From Flavobacterium sp. NRK1 (lineage in GTDB: Bacteria; Bacteroidota; Bacteroidia; Flavobacteriales; Flavobacteriaceae), in contig NZ_JAMXLA010000001.1 of NCBI RefSeq assembly GCF_024054175.1, positions 2,135,165-2,199,164 of the forward strand: 64,000 bases of DNA. The letters run 5' to 3'. Shown here piece after piece: positions 1 to 10,285 of the stretch (position 1 is its first letter; the number at the start of each line of letters is the position of its first letter). A program made the position numbers and the translations under genes. Under the pieces are notes generated by a model. The model was not told where the DNA came from, did no database searches, and saw only the letters and a program-made list of their open reading frames with translations.

Positions 1-1330
1 AGCAGGCGCAGGTACAGCTGATCGTATTGCAATAGCCGATGCTGCAGGAGCAGTAACATTCAGTAATGCTATTCCATCGGGCAGTATAGCAGGAAAAGAC
101 CTTACAGCTGGAGATGGATCGATCAGTATTGGGGGTACCGGAGCAGGCGCTTTATTAAAAGATGCTAATGTAAGTGTTGCCGCAGGCGGAATTACAGAAG
201 TAAAGCTTGCAGACGGCGCAGTAACAACAGCTAAGATAGGAGCTGATGCAGTAACCAATGCTAAGCTTGCGGACAATGCAGTTCAGACCGAAAACATTGC
301 AGCAGGGGCAGTAGAAACTTCTGATATCAAAGATGCAGCAGTAACTACAGTTAAGATAGAAGATGCGGCAGTAACAGCCGTGAAACTTGCCGACGACGCA
401 GTAACAGCTGCCAAGATCGATTCGAGTGTAGCGGGTACAGGATTAAAACAGAATACTACCAATGGTTCTTTGGAAGTTGATGCCGCATCATTTGATGGTG
501 ACATTACCTCTACAGACCTTACAGTAACAGGAGGAGATAATGCCACCTTTACCGATGTAACGTTAGATATAAAAGCTGATGCAGTAACTAATGCCAAGCT
601 TGCCGATAATGCGGTTCAGACCGAAAACATTGCAGCAGGCGCAGTAGAAACTTCTGATATTAAAGATGCTAATGTAACTACAGTTAAGATAGAAGATGCA
701 GCAGTAACAGCCGTGAAACTTGCCGACGACGCAGTAACAGCTGCCAAGATCGATTCGAGTGTAGCGGGTACAGGATTAAAACAGAATACTACCAATGGTT
801 CTTTGGAAGTTGATGCCGCATCATTTGATGGTGACATTACCTCTACAGACCTTACAGTAACAGGAGGAGATAATGCCACCTTTACCGATGTAACGTTAGA
901 TATAAAAGCTGATGCAGTAACCAATGCAAAGCTTGCCGATAATGCGGTTCAGACCGAGAATATCAAAGACGGTAATGTAACATCGGCTAAGTTAACAGCA
1001 GGCGCAGGTACAGCTGATCGTATTGCAATAGCCGATGCTGCAGGAGCAGTAACATTCAGTAATGCTATTCCATCGGGCAGTATAGCAGGAAAAGACCTTA
1101 CAGCTGGAGATGGATCGATCAGTATTGGGGGTACCGGAGCAGGCGCTTTATTAAAAGATGCTAATGTAAGTGTTGCCGCAGGCGGAATTACAGAAGTAAA
1201 GCTTGCAGACGGCGCAGTAACAACAGCCAAGATAGGTGCTGATGCAGTAACCAATGCTAAGCTTGCGGACAATGCAGTTCAGACCGAAAACATTGCAGCA
1301 GGCGCAGTAGAAACTTCTGATATTAAAGAT
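1..1330 (+). repeat. 996-bp higher-order repeat (about 1-330 against 997-1326)
   Basis: The first ~330 bases of the window reappear 996 bp downstream (332 codons) with very few differences. The 333-bp tandem units are therefore themselves embedded in a larger repeat. The full extent cannot be judged because the gene continues outside the window. Confidence 0.8.
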
Positions 1331-2029
1331 GCTAATGTAACTACAGCTAAAATGGCACCTGGTGCAAATGATAGTGTAATGACAACAAATACATCGGGTA
1401 CTGTAGAATGGACAGATAAGAAAACTTTCGTTAGTGAACCATGGAAAGTTCAGAACACAACAGATCCTGCTACATCAAATAGTCAGAGCATATATCAGCA
1501 AGGTAATGTAGGTATCGGATTTTCTTCAACAGATGCTGCTTCTGCACATGCGCTTGATGTGAAAGCGGGTACGGTTAGAGTTAGAGAGGTAAGAAATAAT
1601 TATACACCTGTTAATACGGATAAAGTTGTAGTAGCCGATAGCAATGGTGTTTTAAGAACTGTTAATGCAGCGATGCCAAGAGTATTTTATATGCCAGCTG
1701 TAATTTTTGATACTTCATCTCCTGCAACGGGATTAAAAAGAAATTTATATCTTGAATACAAAGCTCAGTTTACTGGAGTGACATTTATACCAAATACAAC
1801 AACAGGTGGATCTTTAGGAGGTGCTAATACAGGCTTCGTTAAAAGTGCAGGAGCAGATGCTACTATACCTATTAGCGTAACAAATACTGATTTAATGTAT
1901 TATATTACGTACTTTGATCCCGCAGTTTTTGCTAATCTTTCTATAGACGCAAACGGGATATTAACTTACGATATTATCGGTTCAGGAACCGAAGCTTCTT
2001 ACATGAACATTGTTTTTGTAGTAAAATAA
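2..2029 (+). CDS. Repetitive fibre-like surface protein, 5'-truncated by window edge
   Basis: The reading frame is open from the first bases of the window to a TAA at 2027-2029, so about 675 C-terminal residues are present and the true start lies outside. Most of it consists of low-complexity repeats built on short phrases such as DAVTNAKLADNAVQTENI and AAVTAVKLADDAV, rich in Ala, Asp, Thr and Val. This pattern resembles beta-structured fibres such as phage-tail-fibre-like or stalk proteins. The last ~230 residues (from about nt 1340) are non-repetitive and include a VRVREVRNNYTPVNTDKV-type segment, probably a globular tip or C-terminal domain. No T9SS type A or B sorting domain is visible. 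The 61-bp gap to the next adhesin gene suggests co-transcription. Function is inferred from architecture only; I know no named family for it. Confidence 0.8.
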   Translation, partial: AGAGTADRIAIADAAGAVTFSNAIPSGSIAGKDLTAGDGSISIGGTGAGALLKDANVSVAAGGITEVKLADGAVTTAKIGADAVTNAKLADNAVQTENIAAGAVETSDIKDAAVTTVKIEDAAVTAVKLADDAVTAAKIDSSVAGTGLKQNTTNGSLEVDAASFDGDITSTDLTVTGGDNATFTDVTLDIKADAVTNAKLADNAVQTENIAAGAVETSDIKDANVTTVKIEDAAVTAVKLADDAVTAAKIDSSVAGTGLKQNTTNGSLEVDAASFDGDITSTDLTVTGGDNATFTDVTLDIKADAVTNAKLADNAVQTENIKDGNVTSAKLTAGAGTADRIAIADAAGAVTFSNAIPSGSIAGKDLTAGDGSISIGGTGAGALLKDANVSVAAGGITEVKLADGAVTTAKIGADAVTNAKLADNAVQTENIAAGAVETSDIKDANVTTAKMAPGANDSVMTTNTSGTVEWTDKKTFVSEPWKVQNTTDPATSNSQSIYQQGNVGIGFSSTDAASAHALDVKAGTVRVREVRNNYTPVNTDKVVVADSNGVLRTVNAAMPRVFYMPAVIFDTSSPATGLKRNLYLEYKAQFTGVTFIPNTTTGGSLGGANTGFVKSAGADATIPISVTNTDLMYYITYFDPAVFANLSIDANGILTYDIIGSGTEASYMNIVFVVK
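373..960 (+). repeat. Two tandem 333-bp coding repeats
   Basis: The stretch beginning near 373 recurs 333 bp (111 codons) later, near 706. Long runs are identical at the nucleotide level, including synonymous positions. Only scattered changes occur toward the unit end (compare around 588 with around 921). The period is an exact multiple of three, so copy number can change without breaking the frame. Confidence 0.85.
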
Positions 2030-2045
2030 TTTTAATTGGATGATA

Positions 2046-2068
2046 CAGGCATCTTATACAGATGCCTG
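2046..2068 (+). other. Intercistronic hairpin
   Basis: CAGGCATC at 2046-2053 pairs with GATGCCTG at 2061-2068 around a short A+T loop. It sits in the 61-bp gap between the fibre gene and the 2287-aa gene. It has no good T-tract, so it may be an attenuator or mRNA-stability element rather than a full terminator. Confidence 0.5.
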
Positions 2069-2090
2069 ATTACCGATTTACAAATTTGTT

Positions 2091-5000
2091 ATGGTAAAAA
2101 AAATACTTACATATCGTTTAAGTTTTCTGCAAAAAACATTGTTTTTCCTGGGGCTGTTTTTGGCTTTGGGTACTACAACTACTTTTGCTCAGTTTGCTAT
2201 TACCGAAGATTTCAGAGGTAGTGGTAATCCCGATATTATCATCGGCGGTCCCGGAGGTACAGAAGGAGCAGCCTACCTTACTTCCGGAGTTAACGATCCA
2301 CTTGGAGCCGGCTGGCTGAGGCTTACAAATTCCAATACCTATCAAAAAGGTTTTGCTTATGTAAATAAGTCATTTCCTTCAACAATGGGTGTATTAGTGG
2401 ATTTTGAATACAAAATGTGGAGAAACACCAATGATAGCTTTAATGGTGCCGATGGTATAGGTGTGTTTTTATTTGATGCGTCCTCTTCATTCCAATTAGG
2501 TGGTTACGGAGGTTCATTAGGTTATGCTCCGGGAGGGGGAAGTGGTACAGGACTTTCAGGAGGTTATGTTGGTATTGGTCTTGATGCTTATGGTAACTAT
2601 GCAAACCCAACAGAGGGAAGGGTAGGTGGACCGGGCGAAAGGCCAAATGCAATTGTAATGCGTGGACCTACAACTTCAAATACAGGAACTACCAATCGTT
2701 ATCTTTCAGGTAAAACTATAACAACTACAGATGGTATTAATTTTAACTATCTGGATATTAATGGTAATACAGGAAACAGGTCACAAAATGCCCTGGATTA
2801 TAATACAAATGTTACGTCAAGACCATCAGATGCTACTTTTTACCGAAGGGTACAAATTGAAATTGTACGTCTGGATGCTGCTGGTATCTATTATAATGTT
2901 AAAGTAAGGTGGAAAACCAGCCTTACAGGTGCTTTTCAGGATGTAACAGATTATACAACTACAGATGTACCTCCTGCTTTACTGAAACTTGGCTTTGCGG
3001 CTTCAAGTGGTGGGGGTGTTAACTACCATGAAATTAGAAATTTATTAGTTACAACACCGGGTAACCTTCGCGTTGTAAAAAGAGCAGACAAAGATATTTT
3101 AAGAACTAATAATCCAGGAAACAGTACAATTACTTATACAATAGAAGTAACTAATGATACTAATTTTGAAATAAGCAATATTGATTTTACTGATAAAATT
3201 ACTGATTCTTATGGTAATGATATTGCAGAAGGAATGTCAGGCTTTGATATTACATCGATTAGTTCTTCGGGATTTGTATCAGCATCGTTGCCAACAGCCA
3301 GTTCTTTAACAACAAATGAAGTTACAGGAACTTTGGTATTGGCCGCCAATACAACCGGAACGATAACTATTACAGGTAGATTATATACTCTGCCTGCAGG
3401 AAGTGTGCTGCAAAATACTGCCACGGCTTTACCTCCACTGGACGATGACCTTAATAATAATACATCTATTGTAAGAACGCCTGTAACAGCGGAAAATGTA
3501 GACCTTATATTAACAAAAACTGTTACTGAGGAATGTATAAGTACCACAGCACCAAAATTTACTGTATATGTATCTAATAATGGTGCTGTTGCTACAAGCT
3601 TTAACAGGCTTGGTACCAATGGAACACGTGTTGCTTTTTATAATATTGTTCCTCCGGGATATACTTATAATGACAGTTCTACACCCGGCGGATTTGCGGG
3701 TAATGTATCTGACCCTGAAAATAGTAATACTTCTGCAAGATGGTCTAAAATCACTTTGACTAATACTCCTGCAGCAGGTTATACTACTTATGGCTATATC
3801 GCAAGGGGTACTAATACATCCGGGGCTTCAGAATCTTTGGGATCAGGGCTGACATATCCTTACCCGGTAACATATACAATGCTACCACCGAATGGTACAA
3901 ACAGCTATACAGATACCACCACGGCAATTTTATTTACTGATTTTAATTATACAACACCTATTGAAACTTCTGAAAATCAGGTTAATAATAATGCTAGTAT
4001 TGATATGTATGTTAAACCTGCTGCACCTGCTGTACCATCAGGGACTTTATATTACTGTCTTAACGAAGATGCACCGGAACTTACCGCTACTGCTACAGGT
4101 ACTAACACATTAAGGTGGTACATGACTTCCGGAGGTTTCTCGTCAGAATATCCTATTAAGCCTTATACAGGTACAACAGGGAGTTATACTTATTATGTAA
4201 GCCAGGTTAATGGTAATTGTGAAGGACCAACCGCTACAATTAATGTGGTTGTAGGGCCAACAAATACAGGTACTATATCGGCTAATGCCTCTACTTGTCC
4301 CAGCGGTAATATAGCTATTACAGGTACTTCAATTTCGGGAGCAACTTACCGTTGGCAGAGTTCTGCTGACGGGGCAAACTGGACTACTATATCTGGTGCG
4401 ACAGGGCAAAATTATACTTCAGGAGCTTTATCTCAGACTACATATTTCAGAAGGCTAACTACTCTTACTGCAAATGGTAAAAGTTGTGAAGGTGTGACTA
4501 ACTGGCTAAAAGTATTTATCCCTTCCGCGGGTCTTGTAGGTAATTCACAATCGAGCTGTAATAATTTTAACCCCAATGCATTTACCAATGTTCAGGACGG
4601 TGATACAGGTTCAATAAGTGGTATAACTTATAGTTATCAATGGCAAAGTTCTTCTACAGGTACTGGTTCCTGGTCAAATATATCAGGGGCCACTGGTTCT
4701 ACTTATGATAGTGGAAATCTTACTTCAACATTATATTTTCGCCGTGCTGTAAGATATTCGGTAGGAGGAAACACCTGCTATGTATATAGTAATACAGTTG
4801 TAGCTTATGTAGGGCCTAATAATACTAATTCTTCACCTAGCCGGGGAAGTATATCCATGTCTCCAACTACAGTATGTTACAATACAATTCCTAATACAAT
4901 AAATTCTCCTAATGATGGAGGGCCTGGGTATTATATATGGGAATATTCAACAGATGGAGGATCTAATTATGATTTGATACCGGATGCTGATCCTTCAAGT

Positions 5001-8000
5001 AGTTCTTATTCTCCAACCGCCCCTATAACGCAGACCACAGTATATAGCCGAAGGGTAAGTAATGGATGTAATACTTCTACAAGAAGAACAATAACAGTAA
5101 CAGTATTAAATCCTACAGCAGGAAGTATAGGCAGTAGCCAGACTATATGTTATAATACTACTCCTTCTACGCTTACTTCTCCGGAATCAGGAACAACGGG
5201 TTACAGATGGGAATATGCAGATGGTACTTCCGGCGGTACATGGCAGGCAGTATCTGGTGTTACCTCTGCTACTTTTACACCCCCAGCTTTAACCGCTTCA
5301 AGACGTTATAGAAGATATACTGTAAGTACAAGCGGAGGAGTAACATGTGAATCATCACCCACAAACATTGTTACAATAACTGTTAAACAGCAGACTAATG
5401 CAGGAACCATTAGCAGTTCACAAACTATTTGTAACGGAGGCAGTATTGCTCCGCTTACAGGTACGCAGGCAACCGGAGATGGGACGGTAACCTATTTATG
5501 GGAATCGTCTGCTAACGGTACAAGCGGATGGACGGCAGCCGGAGGCACGAATAATCAACAAAATTATACGCCATCAGGCAGTTCAACAATATATTACCGC
5601 AGGGTAGCTAAAGTGTCTGGTTGTGCAGATGTTTATTCCAATATAGTTTCAATAATCTTTTCTGTTGTTCCTACTGCTGGATCTATAGGCTCAGACCAAA
5701 CTATTTGTAATGGAGCAGTACCATCAACTCTTACCTCTGCAACTGATGGAACAGGTACAGGTACAATTACTTACGCATGGCAATCGTCAACAGATAGTGG
5801 TAATACATGGAGTGCAGATATTCCTGGTGCTACCGGAGCTACATACACACCCGGTGCTCTAACCACAACTACGCAATTTAAAAGATTTACTGTTGCGACT
5901 AACGGAACAGCAATATGCCGTTCAGCCCGCACGAATGTTATAACTGTTACTGTTTCTCCTGTGGCAACAGCGGGTACTATTGGTAACAATCAAACCGTTT
6001 GCAGTGGGAATGTTCCACCACAAACTGTTGATGTGACACCGGGTACTAATGCAAGTGGAGGGTATATATGGCAGATATCTACAAATAATTCTACCTGGAC
6101 TGATATAGCGGGTGCAACAAACCCTGTTTATCAGCCAACAGCACCTATTACTGTAACTACCTATTATCGAAGATTAGGAGTTTCAAACACGGGCGGGGTA
6201 TTGTGCCGTGGTACAGTTCCATCTAATGTAATAACTATGACAGTTCCTACAGTTCCTACAGCAGGGACAATTGGTTCAGATCAAAATGTTTGTGGTAATA
6301 CAGCTCCGGCCTTACTAACATCAGTAGTTGATGGTACAGGAGGAACAAGTTATCAATGGCAATTGTCATATGGAGGTAACCCAGGTGATTACTGGGAAAA
6401 TATAGCGGGAGCCACAGCTTCTACTTATCAGCCTGCTGCACTTTCAACAGTCTATTATAGAAGGCTTACAATCAATGGTACATGCCCATCGGCTCCTTCT
6501 AATGTTGTTAAAATGACAGTTTCAGTTTATCCTAATCCGGGTTCTATAGGGTCAAGTCAGTCGATCTGTGGAGGAACCACTCCGGCTGACCTTGTATCTA
6601 ATGACGGAGGCTGGGCTGGCGGACCTGCTCCTGTTTATCGTTGGGAAGTTTCTACAGATAACAACACATGGACAAATACAGGAGTTACAACCGCAGGCTA
6701 TACTTTCTCCGGTCCGCTTCCGGCGACACGTTATTATAGAAGAGCATTAATATCAAGCTTATGTTCGGGAGATGTTTATTCAAATGTTATAACTATAACA
6801 GTAGGAGGATCATTACCAACAGCGGGATCCATCGGCACTAATCAGACAATATGTAATGGTGCAACTCCTGCACCGCTTACATCTTTAAGCGCAGGTTCGG
6901 GTTCTACTTATCGTTGGGAGGTATCTACAGATAACAGTACCTGGACAAGTACAGGAGTTACAACTGCCGGTTATTCTCCGGGAGCATTAACTACTACCAC
7001 ATATTACAGACGTGCCAGTGTAACAGGTTCATGTGAGAGCTACACGAGTTCTGTAACAATAACAGTTCAGGGCATTACCCAGCCCGGTACTATAACAGCG
7101 GGAAGTACCCAGACAATCTGTAACGGAGATACCCCTGCCGCATTAACAAGTGCTGCGGCAGGATCAAATACATCGGGCGGTACAATTACGTATCGTTGGG
7201 AAGTTTCAAGTACAGGTACAGGCGGCTGGACAACAGCAACAGGTACATCAAACGGAGCAAGCTACAGTCCGGGTGCTTTAACAGCAACCACTTATTACCG
7301 TCGTATTGCTATCTCTACGCTAAACGGTAAAGCATGTGAATCTGCACCTACAGCTAATGTTGTGGTAACAGTTCAGGGCATTACACAGCCCGGTACTATA
7401 ACAGCGGGAAGTACCCAGACAATATGTAACGGAGATACGCCTGCAACATTAACAAGTGCTACGTCAGGATCAAATACATCGGGCGGTACAATAACATATC
7501 GTTGGGAAGTGTCAAGTACAGGTACAGGCGGCTGGGCAACAGCCACAGGCACCTCAAACGGAGCAAGCTATAGTCCGGGAGCACTGACTGCAACGACTTA
7601 CTATCGCCGTATTGCTATTTCAACGCTAAACGGTAATGGTTGTGAATCTGTACCAACAGCTAATGTTGTGGTAACCGTTCAGGGCATTACCCAGCCCGGT
7701 GCTATAACAGCGGGAAGTACCCAGACAATATGTAACGGAGATACTCCTGCGACATTGACAAGCGCTACGGCAGGATCAAATACATCAGGTGGTACAATAA
7801 CATATCGTTGGGAGGTATCAAGTACAGGTACAGGCGGCTGGACAACAGCCACAGGTACATCGAACGGAGCAAGCTATAGTCCGGGAGCACTGACTGCTAC
7901 AACGTATTACCGTCGCATTGCTATCTCTACGCTAAACGGTAAAGCATGTGAATCTGCACCAACAGCTAATGTTGTGGTAACCGTTCAGGGTATTACCCAG

Positions 8001-8954
8001 CCTGGTACTATAACAGCAGTAAGTACCCAGACAATATGTAACGGAGACACACCTGCAACCTTAACAAGTGCTACGTCAGGATCAAATACATCGGGCGGTA
8101 CAATAACATATCGTTGGGAAGTGTCAAGTACAGGTACAGGCGGATGGACAACAGCTACAGGTACATCAAACGGAGCAAGCTATAGCCCGGGAGCATTAAC
8201 TGCAACGACTTACTATCGCCGTATTGCTATTTCTACGCTAAACGGTAAAGCATGTGAATCTGCACCTACGGCTAATGTTGTAATAACTGTAGCAGCCTCG
8301 CCTACAGCCGGTGCTATAGCAGCTAATCAAAATATATGTAACGGATCAACTCCTGCAGGTTTAACATCTACTACCGCAGGTACAACAGGTGGGTCAGGAA
8401 CATTAGGATATAAATGGCAGTTTTCTATAAATGGAGGTGGAGCATGGACTGACATCTCCGGAGCTTCCGGAGCTACTTATCAGCCGGGTTCTTTAACAGT
8501 TACAACAATGTTTAGAAGGATAACTACTGCCACAAATGGTAGTGTTATATGTGAGTCTGTACCAACTTCGCCTGTAACTATAACTGTTTCAGATGTAACT
8601 ACTGCCGGATCTATAGGAGGGACACAAACAATTTGTATGGACACAGCACCTGCAATATTAGGTTCTATTACTACAAATTTAGGTACAGGTTCAGGAACTA
8701 TAACTTATAGGTGGGAATCGTCTGTTAATGGAACTACAGGCTGGACAACTATTGCGGGTGCAACATCAGGAGCTTATCAGCCACCTGTTTTACACTCAAC
8801 AATGTATTACCGTCGTATAACAATAGCTACTTCTACAGTATCAGGTAATACTGCAACCTGTGAATCGGTGCCTACAACAGTTGCAGCAGTAACTACCAAA
8901 AATTGTAAGGTTATAACTAACCCAATGATCTATCAAAGGGTTAAAGCTAATTAA
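2091..8954 (+). CDS. Giant secreted lectin/Ig-like repeat adhesin
   Basis: This 2287-aa protein starts at an ATG followed by a basic-hydrophobic signal peptide ending TTTFAQ (residues ~1-34). Residues ~35-320 look like an L-type (legume-like) lectin domain, with GADGIGVFLFDA and GYVGIGLDAYGNY segments. Residues ~325-465 form a DUF11-type beta-sandwich (ITYTIEVTND), followed by a second, more divergent one. From ~645 to 2270 there are one Ig-like module and about 16 repeats of ~85-102 aa with the pattern AGSIG.QTIC, YRWE.S, YYRR, CES.PT, each holding a Cys pair likely to form a disulfide. The protein ends in KNCKVITNPMIYQRVKAN and lacks a recognisable T9SS type A or B domain. A surface adhesin role is inferred. 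It is followed after 27 bp by a type B substrate gene, then sprF- and ompA-like genes, which points to one operon. Confidence 0.85.
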   Translation: MVKKILTYRLSFLQKTLFFLGLFLALGTTTTFAQFAITEDFRGSGNPDIIIGGPGGTEGAAYLTSGVNDPLGAGWLRLTNSNTYQKGFAYVNKSFPSTMGVLVDFEYKMWRNTNDSFNGADGIGVFLFDASSSFQLGGYGGSLGYAPGGGSGTGLSGGYVGIGLDAYGNYANPTEGRVGGPGERPNAIVMRGPTTSNTGTTNRYLSGKTITTTDGINFNYLDINGNTGNRSQNALDYNTNVTSRPSDATFYRRVQIEIVRLDAAGIYYNVKVRWKTSLTGAFQDVTDYTTTDVPPALLKLGFAASSGGGVNYHEIRNLLVTTPGNLRVVKRADKDILRTNNPGNSTITYTIEVTNDTNFEISNIDFTDKITDSYGNDIAEGMSGFDITSISSSGFVSASLPTASSLTTNEVTGTLVLAANTTGTITITGRLYTLPAGSVLQNTATALPPLDDDLNNNTSIVRTPVTAENVDLILTKTVTEECISTTAPKFTVYVSNNGAVATSFNRLGTNGTRVAFYNIVPPGYTYNDSSTPGGFAGNVSDPENSNTSARWSKITLTNTPAAGYTTYGYIARGTNTSGASESLGSGLTYPYPVTYTMLPPNGTNSYTDTTTAILFTDFNYTTPIETSENQVNNNASIDMYVKPAAPAVPSGTLYYCLNEDAPELTATATGTNTLRWYMTSGGFSSEYPIKPYTGTTGSYTYYVSQVNGNCEGPTATINVVVGPTNTGTISANASTCPSGNIAITGTSISGATYRWQSSADGANWTTISGATGQNYTSGALSQTTYFRRLTTLTANGKSCEGVTNWLKVFIPSAGLVGNSQSSCNNFNPNAFTNVQDGDTGSISGITYSYQWQSSSTGTGSWSNISGATGSTYDSGNLTSTLYFRRAVRYSVGGNTCYVYSNTVVAYVGPNNTNSSPSRGSISMSPTTVCYNTIPNTINSPNDGGPGYYIWEYSTDGGSNYDLIPDADPSSSSYSPTAPITQTTVYSRRVSNGCNTSTRRTITVTVLNPTAGSIGSSQTICYNTTPSTLTSPESGTTGYRWEYADGTSGGTWQAVSGVTSATFTPPALTASRRYRRYTVSTSGGVTCESSPTNIVTITVKQQTNAGTISSSQTICNGGSIAPLTGTQATGDGTVTYLWESSANGTSGWTAAGGTNNQQNYTPSGSSTIYYRRVAKVSGCADVYSNIVSIIFSVVPTAGSIGSDQTICNGAVPSTLTSATDGTGTGTITYAWQSSTDSGNTWSADIPGATGATYTPGALTTTTQFKRFTVATNGTAICRSARTNVITVTVSPVATAGTIGNNQTVCSGNVPPQTVDVTPGTNASGGYIWQISTNNSTWTDIAGATNPVYQPTAPITVTTYYRRLGVSNTGGVLCRGTVPSNVITMTVPTVPTAGTIGSDQNVCGNTAPALLTSVVDGTGGTSYQWQLSYGGNPGDYWENIAGATASTYQPAALSTVYYRRLTINGTCPSAPSNVVKMTVSVYPNPGSIGSSQSICGGTTPADLVSNDGGWAGGPAPVYRWEVSTDNNTWTNTGVTTAGYTFSGPLPATRYYRRALISSLCSGDVYSNVITITVGGSLPTAGSIGTNQTICNGATPAPLTSLSAGSGSTYRWEVSTDNSTWTSTGVTTAGYSPGALTTTTYYRRASVTGSCESYTSSVTITVQGITQPGTITAGSTQTICNGDTPAALTSAAAGSNTSGGTITYRWEVSSTGTGGWTTATGTSNGASYSPGALTATTYYRRIAISTLNGKACESAPTANVVVTVQGITQPGTITAGSTQTICNGDTPATLTSATSGSNTSGGTITYRWEVSSTGTGGWATATGTSNGASYSPGALTATTYYRRIAISTLNGNGCESVPTANVVVTVQGITQPGAITAGSTQTICNGDTPATLTSATAGSNTSGGTITYRWEVSSTGTGGWTTATGTSNGASYSPGALTATTYYRRIAISTLNGKACESAPTANVVVTVQGITQPGTITAVSTQTICNGDTPATLTSATSGSNTSGGTITYRWEVSSTGTGGWTTATGTSNGASYSPGALTATTYYRRIAISTLNGKACESAPTANVVITVAASPTAGAIAANQNICNGSTPAGLTSTTAGTTGGSGTLGYKWQFSINGGGAWTDISGASGATYQPGSLTVTTMFRRITTATNGSVICESVPTSPVTITVSDVTTAGSIGGTQTICMDTAPAILGSITTNLGTGSGTITYRWESSVNGTTGWTTIAGATSGAYQPPVLHSTMYYRRITIATSTVSGNTATCESVPTTVAAVTTKNCKVITNPMIYQRVKAN
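7071..8294 (+). repeat. Four near-identical 306-bp repeats within the adhesin gene
   Basis: Units begin at about 7071, 7377, 7683 and 7989 with GGCATTACCCAGCC or a close variant, an exact 306-bp (102-codon) period. Each encodes ITQPGTITA..TQTICNGDTPA through VVVTVQG. They are far more alike than the flanking Ig-like repeats, which suggests recent duplication or gene conversion. Confidence 0.9.
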
Positions 8955-8981
8955 TGCGTTAAAGCATTTAAAAAAATTAAA

Positions 8982-10271
8982 ATGAAAAGAAGTATAACAA
9001 TTATCGTATGTATGTTTTCGGCAGTACTGTTTGCCCAAAACACAGGACAGACAGTAAATCAGGGCACATTATATGTGAGTCCTAATACTGTTATGACAGT
9101 TATGTCTGACTTTGATAATGATGACATGGGAGAGTATGAGAATAATGGAGAGGTTATTTTTCACGGTAATTTTAATAATGATGGAATAACAACATTTGAC
9201 ACTAATAAGGGAAACGGTTATACCCGTTTTGAAGGCTTTTTGCAGCAGAATATTACTGGCAGCATACCGGCTGATTTTTACAATGTATTGTTTGACAATC
9301 CTAACAACACGGCCACAGAAGCAGCTTTCCGTTTATTTGGGGATATTTCGGTTAGTGGCAATGCGGACTTTGTAAACGGGGTTGTCAAAGATGATGTATT
9401 TGGGGGAATCATTATATTTGAAAACAATGCAACACACAGCAATGTGAACAATCAAAGCCACGTAGATGGTTATGCTATTAAAAATGGGAATACCGAATTT
9501 GTCTATCCTATAGGCGATCAGGATTCTATTGGAAATAAGAACCGTTATTACAGGTATGCTGCAATTTCTGCTCCTGCTGAAGAAGCAGGCAGTTTCAATG
9601 GTAAATATTACCTGCAGAATTCAGATGAATCATATCCGCATAATTTAAAAAGAGGCGTAATAGAGCTTATAGATAATAAGGAATACTGGAAGATCGTTAA
9701 AGCCGGCGGAACATCTGATGTAATGCTTACTTTAACATGGGATACGGCTACAACTCCTGCTGAAATAGCTGCCCAGCCTTATGAAGAAATTCATATCTTA
9801 AGATGGGATGAGGTAGAAAATGTATGGGTAGATGAAGGTGGTGTTGCTAACGCTATAAATGCTACTACCGGTACAGTTACTACCGCAGTAAATGTTAGCG
9901 GTTATGGGGTTTTTACTTTAGGCAGGGTTAAAACTGACCTTATATTGCCGGGAGATATTGTTATATACAATGGTGTAACTCCTGATGGTGATGGACAAAA
10001 CGATTATTTTGTAATAGATAAGATTAAAGATTTTCCTAAAAATACGGTAGAAATTTATAACCGTTGGGGAGTTAAGGTTTTTTCGACCAAAGCGTATGAT
10101 ACCAGCGGAAATGTGTTTAATGGTTATTCAGGCGGACGTGTAACTATAACAGGAGATAAAATTCTGCCAACCGGTACTTATTTTTATATTATAGAATATG
10201 AATATGAAAAACCCGGAATTCCTGCCAGAAAGATTAAAAAATCAGGATATTTATACTTAAGCTCAGATTAA
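8982..10271 (+). CDS. Secreted protein with T9SS type B (CHU_C/gliding-motility) C-terminal domain
   Basis: This 429-aa protein has an N-terminal signal peptide (MKRSITIIVCMFSAVLFAQ). Residues ~20-320 are a beta-rich region of unknown fold. Residues ~325-429 match the gliding-motility-associated C-terminal domain (CHU_C, T9SS type B): NGVTPDGDGQND, then VEIYNRWGVKVF, LPTGTYFYIIEY and a final KKSGYLYLSSD. Type B substrates such as SprB need a PorP/SprF-type partner for surface display, and one is encoded 14 bp downstream. The preceding giant protein has no such domain, so this protein may serve as its surface partner; that is inference. Confidence 0.85.
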   Translation: MKRSITIIVCMFSAVLFAQNTGQTVNQGTLYVSPNTVMTVMSDFDNDDMGEYENNGEVIFHGNFNNDGITTFDTNKGNGYTRFEGFLQQNITGSIPADFYNVLFDNPNNTATEAAFRLFGDISVSGNADFVNGVVKDDVFGGIIIFENNATHSNVNNQSHVDGYAIKNGNTEFVYPIGDQDSIGNKNRYYRYAAISAPAEEAGSFNGKYYLQNSDESYPHNLKRGVIELIDNKEYWKIVKAGGTSDVMLTLTWDTATTPAEIAAQPYEEIHILRWDEVENVWVDEGGVANAINATTGTVTTAVNVSGYGVFTLGRVKTDLILPGDIVIYNGVTPDGDGQNDYFVIDKIKDFPKNTVEIYNRWGVKVFSTKAYDTSGNVFNGYSGGRVTITGDKILPTGTYFYIIEYEYEKPGIPARKIKKSGYLYLSSD

Positions 10272-10285
10272 TACAAAACAATATA

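Noticed and set aside
283..1272. Three open frames on the minus strand over the fibre gene repeats
   Set aside because: They are copies of one another and exist only because the plus-strand repeats are copied. The plus frame runs unbroken through them and has sensible protein content.
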